64,000 bases of DNA from Arcticibacter tournemirensis (GCF_006716645.1 NZ_VFPL01000002.1:186001-250000), one strand, 5' to 3'; counted from the first letter of the stretch, positions 51,687 through 62,484 are shown. Notes: generated by a model from the sequence alone, not told the origin. Program-made: numbers and translations.

Positions 51687-51754
51687 GTTGTGAGTTGCAG
51701 GCGGGTTGTGAGTTGCAGGTGGTTGCGAGTTGCAGGTGGGTTGCGAGTTATGGG
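51687..51754. repeat. Four tandem GTTGYGAGTTGCAGG units
   Basis: Units begin at 51687, 51705, 51722 and 51740 (period 17-18 bp); the first three are nearly identical and the fourth is degenerate (GTTGCGAGTTATGGG). They fill the end of the gap between nagB and the LacI gene, just past the LacI stop. The same core occurs at 37459-37470. Confidence 0.8.
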
Positions 51755-51773
51755 GAAACCCGGCTGAAATTTC

Positions 51774-52853
51774 TTAAACCTCGTTTAAATAATAGCTCAG
51801 ATTCTCTTTAGTAATAATATCTAAGGGCAAATATTTTATGGGAGGAACTTTCTTTTTGAATACAAGGTGGTCTGAAAGCTGATGAACGCTTCGATATCCC
51901 TGGCCGCGTGGGTGTTGATTTATAACAAAGCTGATAATTCCCTGATTTATATAATAGATATTTTTAGGCACCAGATCGTAACCAATCACCTTTATACCTT
52001 CTATATTTCTTTGTTCAAGGTAAGCTGCAATCTCATACCCTTTAGAGGTAGTAACATAAATACACTTCAGATCGGGGTTATCCTCTACAATGTTATCCAA
52101 CTGCTTCATAAATGCGAGGTAATCCCGCCTCTGAAGTTCCACTCTTCTGATAGTATATTGATCGATCAGGTTGTTCTGCTCAAAATAACTCCTGAAACCC
52201 TGCTCCTTTTTCAGAAGATGTGCCGAATTGCTGATATCTTCATCAATATGGGCGAGAAGTACCGAACAACTCTCAGGATGGCCGTAATGAAAAAGTTTTG
52301 CAGCCAAAAATCCACTTTGATATGAATCCTGGCCTATATAACTCAGGGATTTAACATCTTCAATCTGAGTATTAAAAGTGACGAAAGGAATCTTCAGCTT
52401 TTTCCACTTCTCCAGAAATGGCAGCGTTTCCTTATAGAAAATAGGGGCGAGAACTATTCCGTCTGGCCTAAGTTCGGTTACTTCTTCGGCCTTTTCTATA
52501 AATGATTCACGATTATCTGGAATAAACTGATACTGATTTACTGTTATTCCATATTGTTTAAGATCTTTCTCTGCCTTGTCGATTCCATTTTTTGGATCAA
52601 ACCAGTAAGGATCATAGGTATAGTCAGGAATCAATGCACCTATGGTATAGGCTTTATTAGAACCAAGAGCTCTTGCGCTATAATTAGGCTCATACTTCAT
52701 TTCTTTAATGATAGTAAGTATGCGCTCTTTTACATCTTCCGCTACTCTTCCCCTGTTGTGCAACACTCTGTCTACAGTGCCCGCCGATACGTCTGCCTTC
52801 TCCGCTATATCCTTAATCCGAACAATTCTTTTATCCATTCGTTCAATGGCCAT
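51774..52853 (-). CDS. LacI family transcriptional regulator
   Basis: This 359-residue protein has an N-terminal LacI helix-turn-helix (IKDIAEKADVSAGTVDRVL, about 12-30, with hinge YEPNYSARALGSNKAY near 55) and a periplasmic-binding-protein-like sensor domain (about 65-359: YTIGALIPDYTYDPYWFD, GIVLAPIFY). It is the likely regulator of the divergently spaced nagB operon, although both run on the minus strand. A GlcNAc-derived sugar phosphate could be the inducer. ATG 52853 gives a short leader from the promoter found upstream; a Met at 52838 is an alternative. Confidence 0.92.
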   Translation of the reverse strand: MAIERMDKRIVRIKDIAEKADVSAGTVDRVLHNRGRVAEDVKERILTIIKEMKYEPNYSARALGSNKAYTIGALIPDYTYDPYWFDPKNGIDKAEKDLKQYGITVNQYQFIPDNRESFIEKAEEVTELRPDGIVLAPIFYKETLPFLEKWKKLKIPFVTFNTQIEDVKSLSYIGQDSYQSGFLAAKLFHYGHPESCSVLLAHIDEDISNSAHLLKKEQGFRSYFEQNNLIDQYTIRRVELQRRDYLAFMKQLDNIVEDNPDLKCIYVTTSKGYEIAAYLEQRNIEGIKVIGYDLVPKNIYYINQGIISFVINQHPRGQGYRSVHQLSDHLVFKKKVPPIKYLPLDIITKENLSYYLNEV

Positions 52854-52877
52854 TAATACGCTGATATTTCAATAATA

Positions 52878-52907
52878 CAAACCTAACATTCATTTGCTTA
52901 AATCAAA
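52878..52907 (-). promoter_or_regulatory. Promoter of the LacI regulator gene
   Basis: Minus strand: TTTG (52907-52904), 18-bp spacer, TAGGTTTG (52885-52878), 24 bases before the start codon. This is a full match to the Bacteroidota promoter pattern. Confidence 0.65.
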
Positions 52908-52978
52908 AAAGGATAAAATACAATAGCTAATCAACAATGTCACTCGGGAAACTAATTCATCTTTTTATATTAGCGGCA

Positions 52979-54109
52979 ATGAAAAAACATCTGGCCCTTT
53001 TGAGTTTCGCTTTCCTGATAGCAGCGAATAGCGTTCAAGCTCAGAAAAGACTAATAGAAAAATTCTTATCCGAAAAAAGCGACACTACCCGCAATACAAG
53101 TTTCATTATACTTCCGGCTGCTGCCTATGCTCAGGAAACCGGGCTGGAATTTGGCGCTATATCTGTCACTTCTTTCTTCACTGATAAAGCCGATACTACC
53201 ACACGCAGTTCAGCAATCAACGCTATTGTCACTTTTACCACCAAGAAACAGTCTAATTTCGTTATAAAGCCCGACATATGGTCGCCAGGAAACCGTTATC
53301 ACTATTCAGGTGTACTGAGATACAAGAACTTCCCTTTTGACTTTTATGGAACCGGCGATGAAACCAATGAGATTGATAAGGACAGGCTGTCTCAAAAAAT
53401 ATTTATCCTAAGTGCTGATGTAGAAAAGCTTATCACCAGGAAGATATATGCAGGGATTAATGCAGGCTTTGAAAATTACACATTCACAGATAAAGAGCAG
53501 GGAGGCATTTACCAAACAGAAGCCTTTCAGGATAAAGAAGGGGGAAAGCTAGCTTATATAGGGGTGTCTGCTATATTCGACAGCCGTAATACTAATACCT
53601 ATACGACTAAAGGCTCATTTTTAAAATTGAACTATTCGTATGCCCCCGCAATTACAGATGACGCTTTTAAAGGAAGCATGATACATGCGGATTTTAGGAG
53701 CTTCAGGACAATTGCTCCTAAATTCGTTTTAGGAATTAACACTACCTATCAAACTATTCAGGGATCAAAGCTGCCTTTTTACCTTTTACCCCAACTGGGT
53801 AACGATCAGGTGATGAGAGGATATTATACCGGACGTTATCGTGATCAGAATCTGGTAACTGCACATGGGGAACTGCGTTATCGGTTTATGAACCGCTTTG
53901 GCGTTGCCGCATTTGCGGGCACAGGCTCGGTATTTAAAAACGGGGAATTCGCCTTCAGAAAGTTCAAGCCAAATTATGGAGCCGGAGTCCGCTACTTCAT
54001 GGACCCGGCACGGGGCATCACTTTACGCATGGATTACGCAGCAGGTGAGAAACGACCTGGAGAAGAACGTCAAAAGGGCTTTTATTTTGCCCTCGCAGAA
54101 GCATTTTAA
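52979..54109 (+). CDS. BamA/TamA-type outer-membrane beta-barrel protein
   Basis: This 376-residue protein starts at ATG 52979 with a signal peptide (MKKHLALLSFAFLIAANSVQAQ). The rest alternates as amphipathic strands of a barrel, with the surface-antigen (D15)-type block MRGYYTGRYRDQNLVTAHGELRYR (about 290-313) and a final aromatic residue (ALAEAF). It lacks POTRA domains, so it is a short barrel-only member with unknown cargo. It stands alone; its 3' end converges with the methyltransferase gene 2 bp away. An upstream in-frame ATG at 52937 would hide the signal peptide. Confidence 0.82.
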   Translation: MKKHLALLSFAFLIAANSVQAQKRLIEKFLSEKSDTTRNTSFIILPAAAYAQETGLEFGAISVTSFFTDKADTTTRSSAINAIVTFTTKKQSNFVIKPDIWSPGNRYHYSGVLRYKNFPFDFYGTGDETNEIDKDRLSQKIFILSADVEKLITRKIYAGINAGFENYTFTDKEQGGIYQTEAFQDKEGGKLAYIGVSAIFDSRNTNTYTTKGSFLKLNYSYAPAITDDAFKGSMIHADFRSFRTIAPKFVLGINTTYQTIQGSKLPFYLLPQLGNDQVMRGYYTGRYRDQNLVTAHGELRYRFMNRFGVAAFAGTGSVFKNGEFAFRKFKPNYGAGVRYFMDPARGITLRMDYAAGEKRPGEERQKGFYFALAEAF

Positions 54110-54111
54110 TG

Positions 54112-54897
54112 TTAAAACTTTACCTTGAAATGCTCCTTGACCTGTTCTTTTCTGAAAAACACGAGCCCAATCCAGAACAGATCGATCGTTACAGTTACCT
54201 GCGGATGGTCTTTAATCTCCTGCCATGCCTCTTCCATACCTTTACTCCAATAGATATCATCGAAGATCATTAAGGTACCTTCATGTGTTTTAGGAAGGCT
54301 ATGAATGAAATAGTCAAGGGTGGCTTCCTTGCGGTGATTGCCGTCAACAAAGAGCACATCGATGAAAGGGCTGCGATCGATAACTTCGGGCAATATATCA
54401 TCGAAATTCCCGGTCAATATACTAACGTTCTTTATATTCAGGCTGTTTAAGTTCTCCTTTGCCAGCGCTGCAGTTTCCGGACAACCCTCAATGCTGATCA
54501 CCTCTGCATCGGGCGCTGCTTTGGACAGATAGGAGGTAGTTAACCCCAAACATGTCCCAAGTTCGATAATATTCCTTGGTTTTTGTTCGTTAGTTAACCT
54601 GTAAATAAGCTGCGCAAGCGAGGGCGATTTCAATGCATTTTTTGCCAGCTGCTTTACCTGCTTCTGCTTATTGTTGTTTACAAGAGACCCCGCACCAAGA
54701 TCTGTAATACTGATCGTCCGCTGGTCTGAAAGGAGCCGCCGCCGCAATTGTTCTATATCATTATATTCGGCGCGGGGCCTGAAGTCATAAATGATCTTGT
54801 CTATCAAATGATAAACAAAAGGTGAATGAACGCCATGCCGCGTTTTGGCTTTTAGCCGGTGCTTTATAAATGATTTGACTAATTGTAAGTTAAACAT
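54112..54897 (-). CDS. SAM-dependent methyltransferase (O-methyltransferase type)
   Basis: This 261-residue class I methyltransferase has the SAM-binding motif NIIELGTCLGLTTSYLSKA (about 112-130), acidic residue in VISIEGCPE, VLFVDGNHRKEATLDYFI and MIFDDIYWSKGMEEAW, as in catechol O-methyltransferase-like enzymes common in Bacteroidota. The N-terminal block KTRHGVHSPFVYHLID is typical of this subgroup. Substrate unknown. Single gene. Confidence 0.85.
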   Translation of the reverse strand: MFNLQLVKSFIKHRLKAKTRHGVHSPFVYHLIDKIIYDFRPRAEYNDIEQLRRRLLSDQRTISITDLGAGSLVNNNKQKQVKQLAKNALKSPSLAQLIYRLTNEQKPRNIIELGTCLGLTTSYLSKAAPDAEVISIEGCPETAALAKENLNSLNIKNVSILTGNFDDILPEVIDRSPFIDVLFVDGNHRKEATLDYFIHSLPKTHEGTLMIFDDIYWSKGMEEAWQEIKDHPQVTVTIDLFWIGLVFFRKEQVKEHFKVKF

Positions 54898-55076
54898 ACT
54901 GACGCAAACTTAGAGTTTTTTGCTTTATGCTTTTGAAGAACCTATAAATTTCGTCGGCACAGCGAAAAAAAACGAAACATTTTGTTGAATAGATAAATAA
55001 CACAAACGAATTATCAGGAAAGAATGTTATTTTAACGACTCCGAAACGACTGCGCTCACTCATGCGTTGACTACAT

Positions 55077-55946
55077 ATGAACGAAAAAGAAATAGGCTCA
55101 CTGATAAAATTACTTGACGATCCGGACGCAGAGATAGCCCGGCATGTAGAAGACCGCCTTCTTTCCTATGGGAATGAGGTCATTGAACAGCTTGAATTTG
55201 CATGGGAGCAGTCTATGGATACTATTTTACAGGAGCGTCTTGAGAATCTGATTCACAGGATTCAGTTCTCCGAGGTTAAACGAGAACTGTCCCTCTGGTA
55301 TAATGGAGGCGCTTTTGATCTCCTGCAGGGTGCTATTATTATTAATAAGTACCAGTACCCCGACATAGACCCTCAGAAGATAATCAACCAGATTGAAGAT
55401 ATTAAGCGTGAAGTTTGGCTGCAAATCTTGTACGACATGAGTGCTATCGAAAAGGTAAAGCTGATAAATCACGTATTTTATAACATTTACGGATTCTCTG
55501 GCAATACGACCAATCACCAGGATCCTCAGAATTCCTATATCAGCCAGGTGCTCGAAACAAAAAGAGGGAATCAAATTTCGCTCGCTCTGATCTATTCGGT
55601 CATAGCGCAAAGACTAGATATACCCGTTTATGGCGTAAACCTGCCCCAGCATTTCATACTTGCTTATGTGGACGAAAGCAAAGAAGATACTGATGAAAAA
55701 GTTCTTTTTTACATTAACGCATTCAACAAAGGCTTTATTTTTGGGAAAAGAGATGTTGATTCTTTCCTTAAGCAGCTTAATCTGAGTCCCGAAAAACAAT
55801 TTTATGAGCCCTGCACCAATGCCGACATCATCAAAAGGATCCTTCGTAACCTCACCTCGTCTTATTTAAAGCTTGGTTACGAAGAAAAAGTCAGAGAGGT
55901 CGGCGAATTGCTCGAAGCACTGGAAACTCCCAGTGCCGGCGATTAG
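55077..55946 (+). CDS. SirB1-like transglutaminase-fold protein
   Basis: This 289-residue protein begins with a helical HEAT-like part (LIKLLDDPDAEIARHVEDRLL) and contains the SirB1/Transglut_core2 block near 155-200: GNQISLALIYSVIAQRLDIPVYGVNLPQHFILAYVD, with the conserved His of LPQHF. The usual Cys of transglutaminase folds is not seen in that block, as in other SirB1 proteins, so enzyme activity is doubtful. Role unknown. It converges with prfB, 10 bp apart. Confidence 0.82.
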   Translation: MNEKEIGSLIKLLDDPDAEIARHVEDRLLSYGNEVIEQLEFAWEQSMDTILQERLENLIHRIQFSEVKRELSLWYNGGAFDLLQGAIIINKYQYPDIDPQKIINQIEDIKREVWLQILYDMSAIEKVKLINHVFYNIYGFSGNTTNHQDPQNSYISQVLETKRGNQISLALIYSVIAQRLDIPVYGVNLPQHFILAYVDESKEDTDEKVLFYINAFNKGFIFGKRDVDSFLKQLNLSPEKQFYEPCTNADIIKRILRNLTSSYLKLGYEEKVREVGELLEALETPSAGD

Positions 55947-55956
55947 CATTGTATTG

Positions 55957-57034
55957 TTAAAACTCCATCAGGTACGCTTTCAGGAAATCGTTCAGATCGC
56001 CGTCGAGTACCGCCTGTGCATTAGATGTTTCGTAGTTTGTCCGTAAATCCTTTACTAACTTGTAAGGATGAAGTACATAGTTTCTGATCTGAGAGCCCCA
56101 TTCGATTTTCTTCTTCGACCCCTCAATTGCAGCTGATGTTTCCATACGTTTCCGGAGTTCCGCCTCGTACAACTGTGATTTAAGCAGGCGTATGGCATTT
56201 TCCTTATTTTGCAGCTGCGACCGCGATTCCTGGTTCTTAATAATTATTCCAGAGGGTTTGTGATATAAACGCACCGCAGTCTCAACCTTATTCACATTTT
56301 GTCCTCCGGCTCCGCCTGAACGGAACGTCTCGAATTCGATATCTGCGGGGTTTACCTCTATCTCTATGGTATCATCAACCAGAGGATATACATATACAGA
56401 TGCAAAGGAGGTATGACGCTTAGCGTTAGCGTCGAAAGGAGAAATTCTCACCAGCCGGTGCACACCATTTTCCCCTTTCAAATATCCGTAGGCAAAATCT
56501 CCTTCGATCTGGAGCGTCACAGATTTCACTCCGGCGACTTCACCTTCCTGAAAATCCTGCTCGGCAACCTTATAACCATTCTTTTCAGCCCACATGATAT
56601 ACATCCTCATAAGCATACTCGCCCAGTCGCAACTTTCAGTTCCTCCTGCTCCTGCTGTGATCTGAAGGACAGCATTTAGCTGGTCCTCTTCGGAACTTAG
56701 CATATTTTTAAACTCCAGCTCCTCGAGCTTCTTCAGAGCAGTTTGATATTGCTCCTTCAATTCCGCTTCAGATGCCTCCCCCGCCTGAAAGAAGTCGAAC
56801 ATTACCGCAACATCGTCTACCGCAGCCTCCACAGCTACAATCCCCTCGGTCCAGACCTTCTTTGATTTAATAGAATGTAATACCTTCTCGGCCTCCTTTG
56901 GCCGGTCCCAGAAATCAGGAGTCAGCGTTAGTTCTTCTTCCTGGTGCAATTCATCAAGCTTCCGGTCGATGTCAAAGATGCCTCCTCAGGGTAGCAGATC
57001 TATCCCTCAAGTCTGTTAATTGTTCTTTGGTCAT
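55957..57034 (-). CDS. prfB: Peptide chain release factor 2 with programmed +1 frameshift
   Basis: RF2 ends translation at UGA and UAA. The product (about 358 residues) needs a +1 frameshift: the first frame runs from ATG 57034 for 20 codons to UGA at 56974-56972, inside the classic site AGGAGG-CAT-CTT-TGA-C (AGGAGG at 56986-56981). Slipping on CTT and reading GAC continues as [16 protein letters not shown] to 55957. Recognition motifs are present: SPF in [12 protein letters not shown] and GGQ in [13 protein letters not shown]. This gives autoregulation by RF2 level. A TACCTTTG box lies five bases before the ATG, which suggests a leaderless start. Confidence 0.95.
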
Positions 57035-57039
57035 AATTG

Positions 57040-57047
57040 CAAAGGTA
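57040..57047 (-). promoter_or_regulatory. -7 element of prfB
   Basis: TACCTTTG on the minus strand (57047-57040), a perfect -7 match, five bases before the prfB ATG. No good TTTG was found about 20 bp upstream, so the -33 element is weak or absent. Confidence 0.5.
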
Positions 57048-57148
57048 ATAATAAAGCGGCTATTCCTCTTTCTGCGGCAACGCTTTTATTGACGAGCGAT
57101 GAAAATCAGGCGTCGCATCTTCTCATCAATGCAATTTTCCCAATAAAA

Positions 57149-57180
57149 TTTCCCCCGCCCAAAAAGGAGTTATATCTTCG
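57149..57180 (+). promoter_or_regulatory. Promoter of pgi
   Basis: TTTC (57149-57152), 20-bp spacer, TATCTTCG (57173-57180), each with one mismatch to consensus, 17 bases before the pgi ATG. Confidence 0.4.
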
Positions 57181-57191
57181 CTGAAAATTAA

Positions 57192-58844
<1,653 letters not shown>

Positions 58845-58850
58845 TTTTTT

Positions 58851-58932
58851 GAGTTACGGGTTATAGACTCTGAGTTATGGGGCATTATCACTGTGATATT
58901 TCCTACAACTTAGGGCCTGCGACCCGTAACTC
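58851..58932. repeat. Inverted repeat at the pgi / cyclotransferase gene junction
   Basis: GAGTTACGGGT (58851-58861) and ACCCGTAACTC (58922-58932) are perfect 11-bp inverted copies 60 bp apart. The second lies in the coding end of the cyclotransferase gene. The sequence is related to the GAGTT-rich intergenic repeats. It may act as a long hairpin between convergent genes. Confidence 0.6.
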
Positions 58933-59949
58933 AAATACTTTATCCCACCTTTTGCCGGTAACAAATAATCGCTTCCCTACAGCATCCCAGGCTATACCAT
59001 TTAAAACATCGGCGGTAGGGTTGCGCGACTCTAACGGGTAAAGATCAGACAAATCCAGCTCCCCTTCTACCACTCCCGTTGATGGATTAATAATGACAAT
59101 GGTGTTTCTCTCCCAAACATTGGCATATATACGACCATTAATATATTCGAGCTCATTCAGAGAATCTATGGCTCCTTTATTGCTGTATACCTCAATATAC
59201 CCCTCCTCCAGATAAGTATCTTTATTGAGAGTATAGATCCTGTTCGTTCCATCTGACTTGTAAATGTTCTTGCCATCATAGCATAGGCCCCAGCCTTGTT
59301 GACTCGCCTGGTAAGGAAACTCCCTTAGCTTCTCAAATGTATCTTTATTATAAACAATTCCGATCTGGTTTTGCCAGGTCAACTGAATCAGTTTATCTCC
59401 AACAATTGTCAGTCCCTCAGCAAAAATTGTTTCGGGCATATCAATCTTTTTCAGAACTTTTCCGCTCGTCGGATCCACTTTACGAAGGCTCGATTCCCCC
59501 TGAATTCCATCGCTCTCATAAAAAATACCGTCATGATATTCAAGCCCCTGAGTAAAGGCAGAAGTATCATGAGGAAAGGTATTAACAACCTCATATTTGT
59601 ATTGTACGGGAACCTCAGTTGGGAGCAGGACAATATTCGTAGTTACTTCTTTATACTCGGCACCCTCGTAAACCTTCGCCGTTAAAACCTTAATTCCCAG
59701 CGACAGGTCGGATGTTTGAACGCTTACCGACGATGTGTCTTTTCGCGATGTTATAAAAACAGTATCAAGAAGGTAGGCGATTGAATCAAAAGAACCACTT
59801 TCTGCATCTATCTTTAAGGTCACATTTTGCCCCCTTGGCACCGAACGTCCCTCTTCAGGCGACAGGAAATACACCGAACTGCTTTTTTGAGTCTTGCACG
59901 CAGCGACGATCAGAACAGATATAAATAATACAATGATTACTCTTTTCAT
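58903..59949 (-). CDS. Glutaminyl-peptide cyclotransferase (plant-type beta-propeller), lipoprotein
   Basis: This 348-residue protein has a lipoprotein signal (MKRVIIVLFISVLIVAAC, lipobox Cys at 18), an Ig-like N-terminal part, then the five-bladed propeller of plant/bacterial glutaminyl cyclases: YEVVNTFPHDTSAFTQGLEYHDGIFYESDG (about 118-147), QQGWGLCYDGKNIYKSDGTNRIY and LNELEYINGRIYANVW. It makes N-terminal pyroglutamate on exported proteins, which fits Bacteroidota secreted proteins that often start with Gln after signal cleavage. The last codons overlap an inverted repeat. Confidence 0.9.
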   Translation of the reverse strand: MKRVIIVLFISVLIVAACKTQKSSSVYFLSPEEGRSVPRGQNVTLKIDAESGSFDSIAYLLDTVFITSRKDTSSVSVQTSDLSLGIKVLTAKVYEGAEYKEVTTNIVLLPTEVPVQYKYEVVNTFPHDTSAFTQGLEYHDGIFYESDGIQGESSLRKVDPTSGKVLKKIDMPETIFAEGLTIVGDKLIQLTWQNQIGIVYNKDTFEKLREFPYQASQQGWGLCYDGKNIYKSDGTNRIYTLNKDTYLEEGYIEVYSNKGAIDSLNELEYINGRIYANVWERNTIVIINPSTGVVEGELDLSDLYPLESRNPTADVLNGIAWDAVGKRLFVTGKRWDKVFELRVAGPKL

Positions 59950-59954
59950 TTAAA

Positions 59955-59987
59955 CAAATTTAGCAGTCTCATACAGTGAGACTCAAG
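59955..59987 (-). promoter_or_regulatory. Cyclotransferase promoter with dyad in the spacer
   Basis: Minus strand: CTTG (59987-59984), 21-bp spacer, TAAATTTG (59962-59955), then five bases to the ATG. The spacer holds a perfect 7-bp dyad, AGTCTCA (59965-59971) and TGAGACT (59977-59983), with a 5-base loop. A bound protein would block polymerase. Confidence 0.5.
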
Positions 59988-60108
59988 AACCTATACTAAA
60001 TAACAAAAATTGCCGAACAAAGTAAAAAAATCCCTCTCTGGCCTTCTATTATTTCAACTCTTTAACTTAAACCCAACTGTCCCTTGTCAATTGTCCACCT
60101 TCCATTGT

Positions 60109-60468
60109 TTAGCCCCAGAAAGCATCCTCTATATGTCTTAGAGTAAATGCCCCTTTCGAATCAAACAAAACGGATATGATGTCAAAACGAATCTCCCCAT
60201 TATAGCTATGCTGATAAATGTATCCCTCGGCAGCCCATTGTAAACGCTTTTGCTTTGACACAGAAACAAATTCTTCTGGTTGTCCAAAATCAGTCGAACT
60301 CCGCGTCTTGACTTCAGCAAAAACAATGTACCGATCGTACGCTGCGATAATATCCACCTCAGCCTTGCCGTAAAACCAGTTTGTATGCAGTATTTTATAA
60401 CCTTTATCCATCAAAAACCGGGTGGCTATCTCCTCTCCTTTACGTCCGGTTTGATTGTGAAGAGCCAT
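60109..60468 (-). CDS. yraN: YraN/UPF0102 family nuclease-fold protein
   Basis: This 119-residue protein has the Holliday-junction-resolvase-like UPF0102 pattern: GRKGEEIATRFLMDKGYKIL (about 8-27), then AEVDIIAAYDRYIVFAEVKTRSS with the Asp-Glu-x-Lys metal site. Cellular role unknown; it probably acts on DNA. The start shares one base with the dnaG stop, so the two are coupled. Confidence 0.9.
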   Translation of the reverse strand: MALHNQTGRKGEEIATRFLMDKGYKILHTNWFYGKAEVDIIAAYDRYIVFAEVKTRSSTDFGQPEEFVSVSKQKRLQWAAEGYIYQHSYNGEIRFDIISVLFDSKGAFTLRHIEDAFWG

Positions 60469-62384
60469 TATTTAACAATTACCGATCCTAAAAAACTGGA
60501 AATCCCCTTCTCAACTTCCTTCACACGCATATAACGCTGCATCAGGATGGCCTGGTTATCTTCATTTGTTTCCTGCTGAATCTCATCCCTGATAGAACGG
60601 AGTATCCTGTCGACCTTCCTTTTTTTCAAATGGAAGATACCTCCCAGTATTGTGGCCCGCATATTCTCAGTCTCATTCTTGACGTAAATTTTCCGTTTAG
60701 CGAACCAGTTCTCACTTAGAACGTACGGTGAGGATACAACTGAGATCGCAAGCTCAGTAATTTTTTCGTCGGCACTTTTTATAAAATCCTGAATGGTAGG
60801 AAGCTCACCCAATTCCATCCTCCTGCTATATTCATCAATGACGGCTTTGCATGCAGGATCATCAAATGTAACGTCGGCAAGGTTCGAAATAACATAAGGA
60901 GCAATATACGTGTCGGTGATGCCATCCCAATGCACCAGCTCATGGCCATAATTAAGAAGTAAGCGTACTATCTCTTTTTCCTGTACCTCATCCGAATCTT
61001 TGGTTCCCGCTATCTCAGGATACATCTCATCCGGTGGAGGAAGAGGTTCAGGTGCATCATGTCGCGGATCCTTCTTGCTCTTGCCAAGCCTTAGCTTGTT
61101 CAGCTCTGCGATCAGGATCCGTTCCTCCATCTGCAGCAGCGAGCTGCACTCCCTGATAAATACCGAAGCCTTAATTCCGTCGGGGATCTTTGCGATACTT
61201 TCAACCACATCATGGATCACTCCCGCTTTCTTTATTGGGTCGGAACCAGCTTCCTTCAAAAGGATAGAAGTCTTAAACAGAATAAAGTCTTTCTGATTCT
61301 TCTCAATATATGTCTTAAAGGCAGAGCTTCCAATCTTATGAACATAAGAATCCGGATCATGCCCATCGGGAAATAGTACGACCTTCACGTTCAGGCCTTC
61401 TTCCAGAATCATATCAAGCCCTCTTAATGAAGCTTTGATTCCCGCTGCGTCGCCATCATAAAGAATGGTAATGTTCTTTGTAAACCGGCCAATAAGCCTC
61501 ACCTGTTCTGTCGTCAGAGACGTACCCGACGAAGCCACAACATTCTCTATCCCGGCCTGATGTACGGATAGAACGTCGGCATAGCCTTCTACAAGGTAAC
61601 AGTTATCCAGATCCCTGATGGCCTTCTTCGCAAAGAAAAGACCGTAAAGGACGTTCGACTTATGATAGATCTCACTTTCTGGTGAGTTCACATATTTAGG
61701 AACACTTTTATCCGTTTTAAGCGTACGCCCGCCAAATCCAATGATCCGCCCCGTGAAATTATGTATCGGAAACATCACCCTCGCCCGGAAGCGATCATAA
61801 AGCTTCCCTTTATCATTTCGAATCGCAAGCCCGGTATCTTCCAGGACACTTTCCTTAAAACCTTCGGCTAGCGTTTTTTCAATAAGTGCGTCCCACGAGC
61901 CCGGAGAATAGCCCAGTTCAAACTTTTTAAGAATATCATCTCTGAAGCCCCTTTCACGGAAGTAACCGAGCCCGATAGTCTTCCCTTCTTCGGTTTCCCA
62001 CATCGTCTCCCTGAAGAACTTAGCAGCTCTTGAAGAGATGACATAGAGATTTTCGCGACGGTTGTCAGATTCCTGTTGTTCGGGCGACTGCTCAATTTCT
62101 TCAATTTCTATCCGGTATTTATTCGCCAGAAACTTAAGAGCCTCAGGATAGGAGTACTTCTCATGGTCCATGATAAAGCGAAGAGAATCCCCACCCTTAC
62201 CACAGCCAAAACATTTATAAATGCCCTTACCAACAGACACGTGGAAGGACGGTGTTTTCTCATCATGAAACGGACAAAGGCCTATCAGACTTGTCCCCCT
62301 TTTTTTAAGGTCTACAAAATCGCCAACTACCTCTTCTATTCGCGCGGCTTCAAGTATCTTATCAACGGTTTCTTTAGCGATCAT
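60468..62384 (-). CDS. dnaG: DNA primase DnaG
   Basis: This 638-residue primase makes RNA primers for replication. The N-terminal zinc domain is C37-x2-H40 and C58-x2-C61 in LCPFHDEKTPSFHV and YKCFGCGKGGD. The core has FGGRTLKTDKSVPKYVNSPES, and TOPRIM has LVEGYADVLSVHQAG and ILYDGDAAG near 310. The C-terminal helicase-binding part is divergent. Length is normal. A TATTTTTG box lies ten bases upstream of the ATG. Confidence 0.96.
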   Translation of the reverse strand: MIAKETVDKILEAARIEEVVGDFVDLKKRGTSLIGLCPFHDEKTPSFHVSVGKGIYKCFGCGKGGDSLRFIMDHEKYSYPEALKFLANKYRIEIEEIEQSPEQQESDNRRENLYVISSRAAKFFRETMWETEEGKTIGLGYFRERGFRDDILKKFELGYSPGSWDALIEKTLAEGFKESVLEDTGLAIRNDKGKLYDRFRARVMFPIHNFTGRIIGFGGRTLKTDKSVPKYVNSPESEIYHKSNVLYGLFFAKKAIRDLDNCYLVEGYADVLSVHQAGIENVVASSGTSLTTEQVRLIGRFTKNITILYDGDAAGIKASLRGLDMILEEGLNVKVVLFPDGHDPDSYVHKIGSSAFKTYIEKNQKDFILFKTSILLKEAGSDPIKKAGVIHDVVESIAKIPDGIKASVFIRECSSLLQMEERILIAELNKLRLGKSKKDPRHDAPEPLPPPDEMYPEIAGTKDSDEVQEKEIVRLLLNYGHELVHWDGITDTYIAPYVISNLADVTFDDPACKAVIDEYSRRMELGELPTIQDFIKSADEKITELAISVVSSPYVLSENWFAKRKIYVKNETENMRATILGGIFHLKKRKVDRILRSIRDEIQQETNEDNQAILMQRYMRVKEVEKGISSFLGSVIVK

Positions 62385-62394
62385 AACAAAGAAT

Positions 62395-62425
62395 CAAAAA
62401 TAAGAGACATTAGCAGTATGCACAA
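62395..62425 (-). promoter_or_regulatory. Promoter of dnaG-yraN
   Basis: Minus strand: TTGT (62425-62422), 19-bp spacer, TATTTTTG (62402-62395), ten bases before the dnaG ATG. Confidence 0.5.
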
Positions 62426-62484
62426 CCTTTAAGACATAATTATGAACTATCATGGGGAGCCGGCCGAATAAACAGTCTCCCGAG

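Noticed and set aside
51687-51754. Possible CRISPR array
   Set aside because: Units are contiguous at 17-18 bp with no unique spacers and no cas genes; it is a simple tandem repeat.
56949-57034. prfB as a broken gene or sequencing error
   Set aside because: The shift occurs exactly at the known programmed site with AGGAGG and CTT TGA C.
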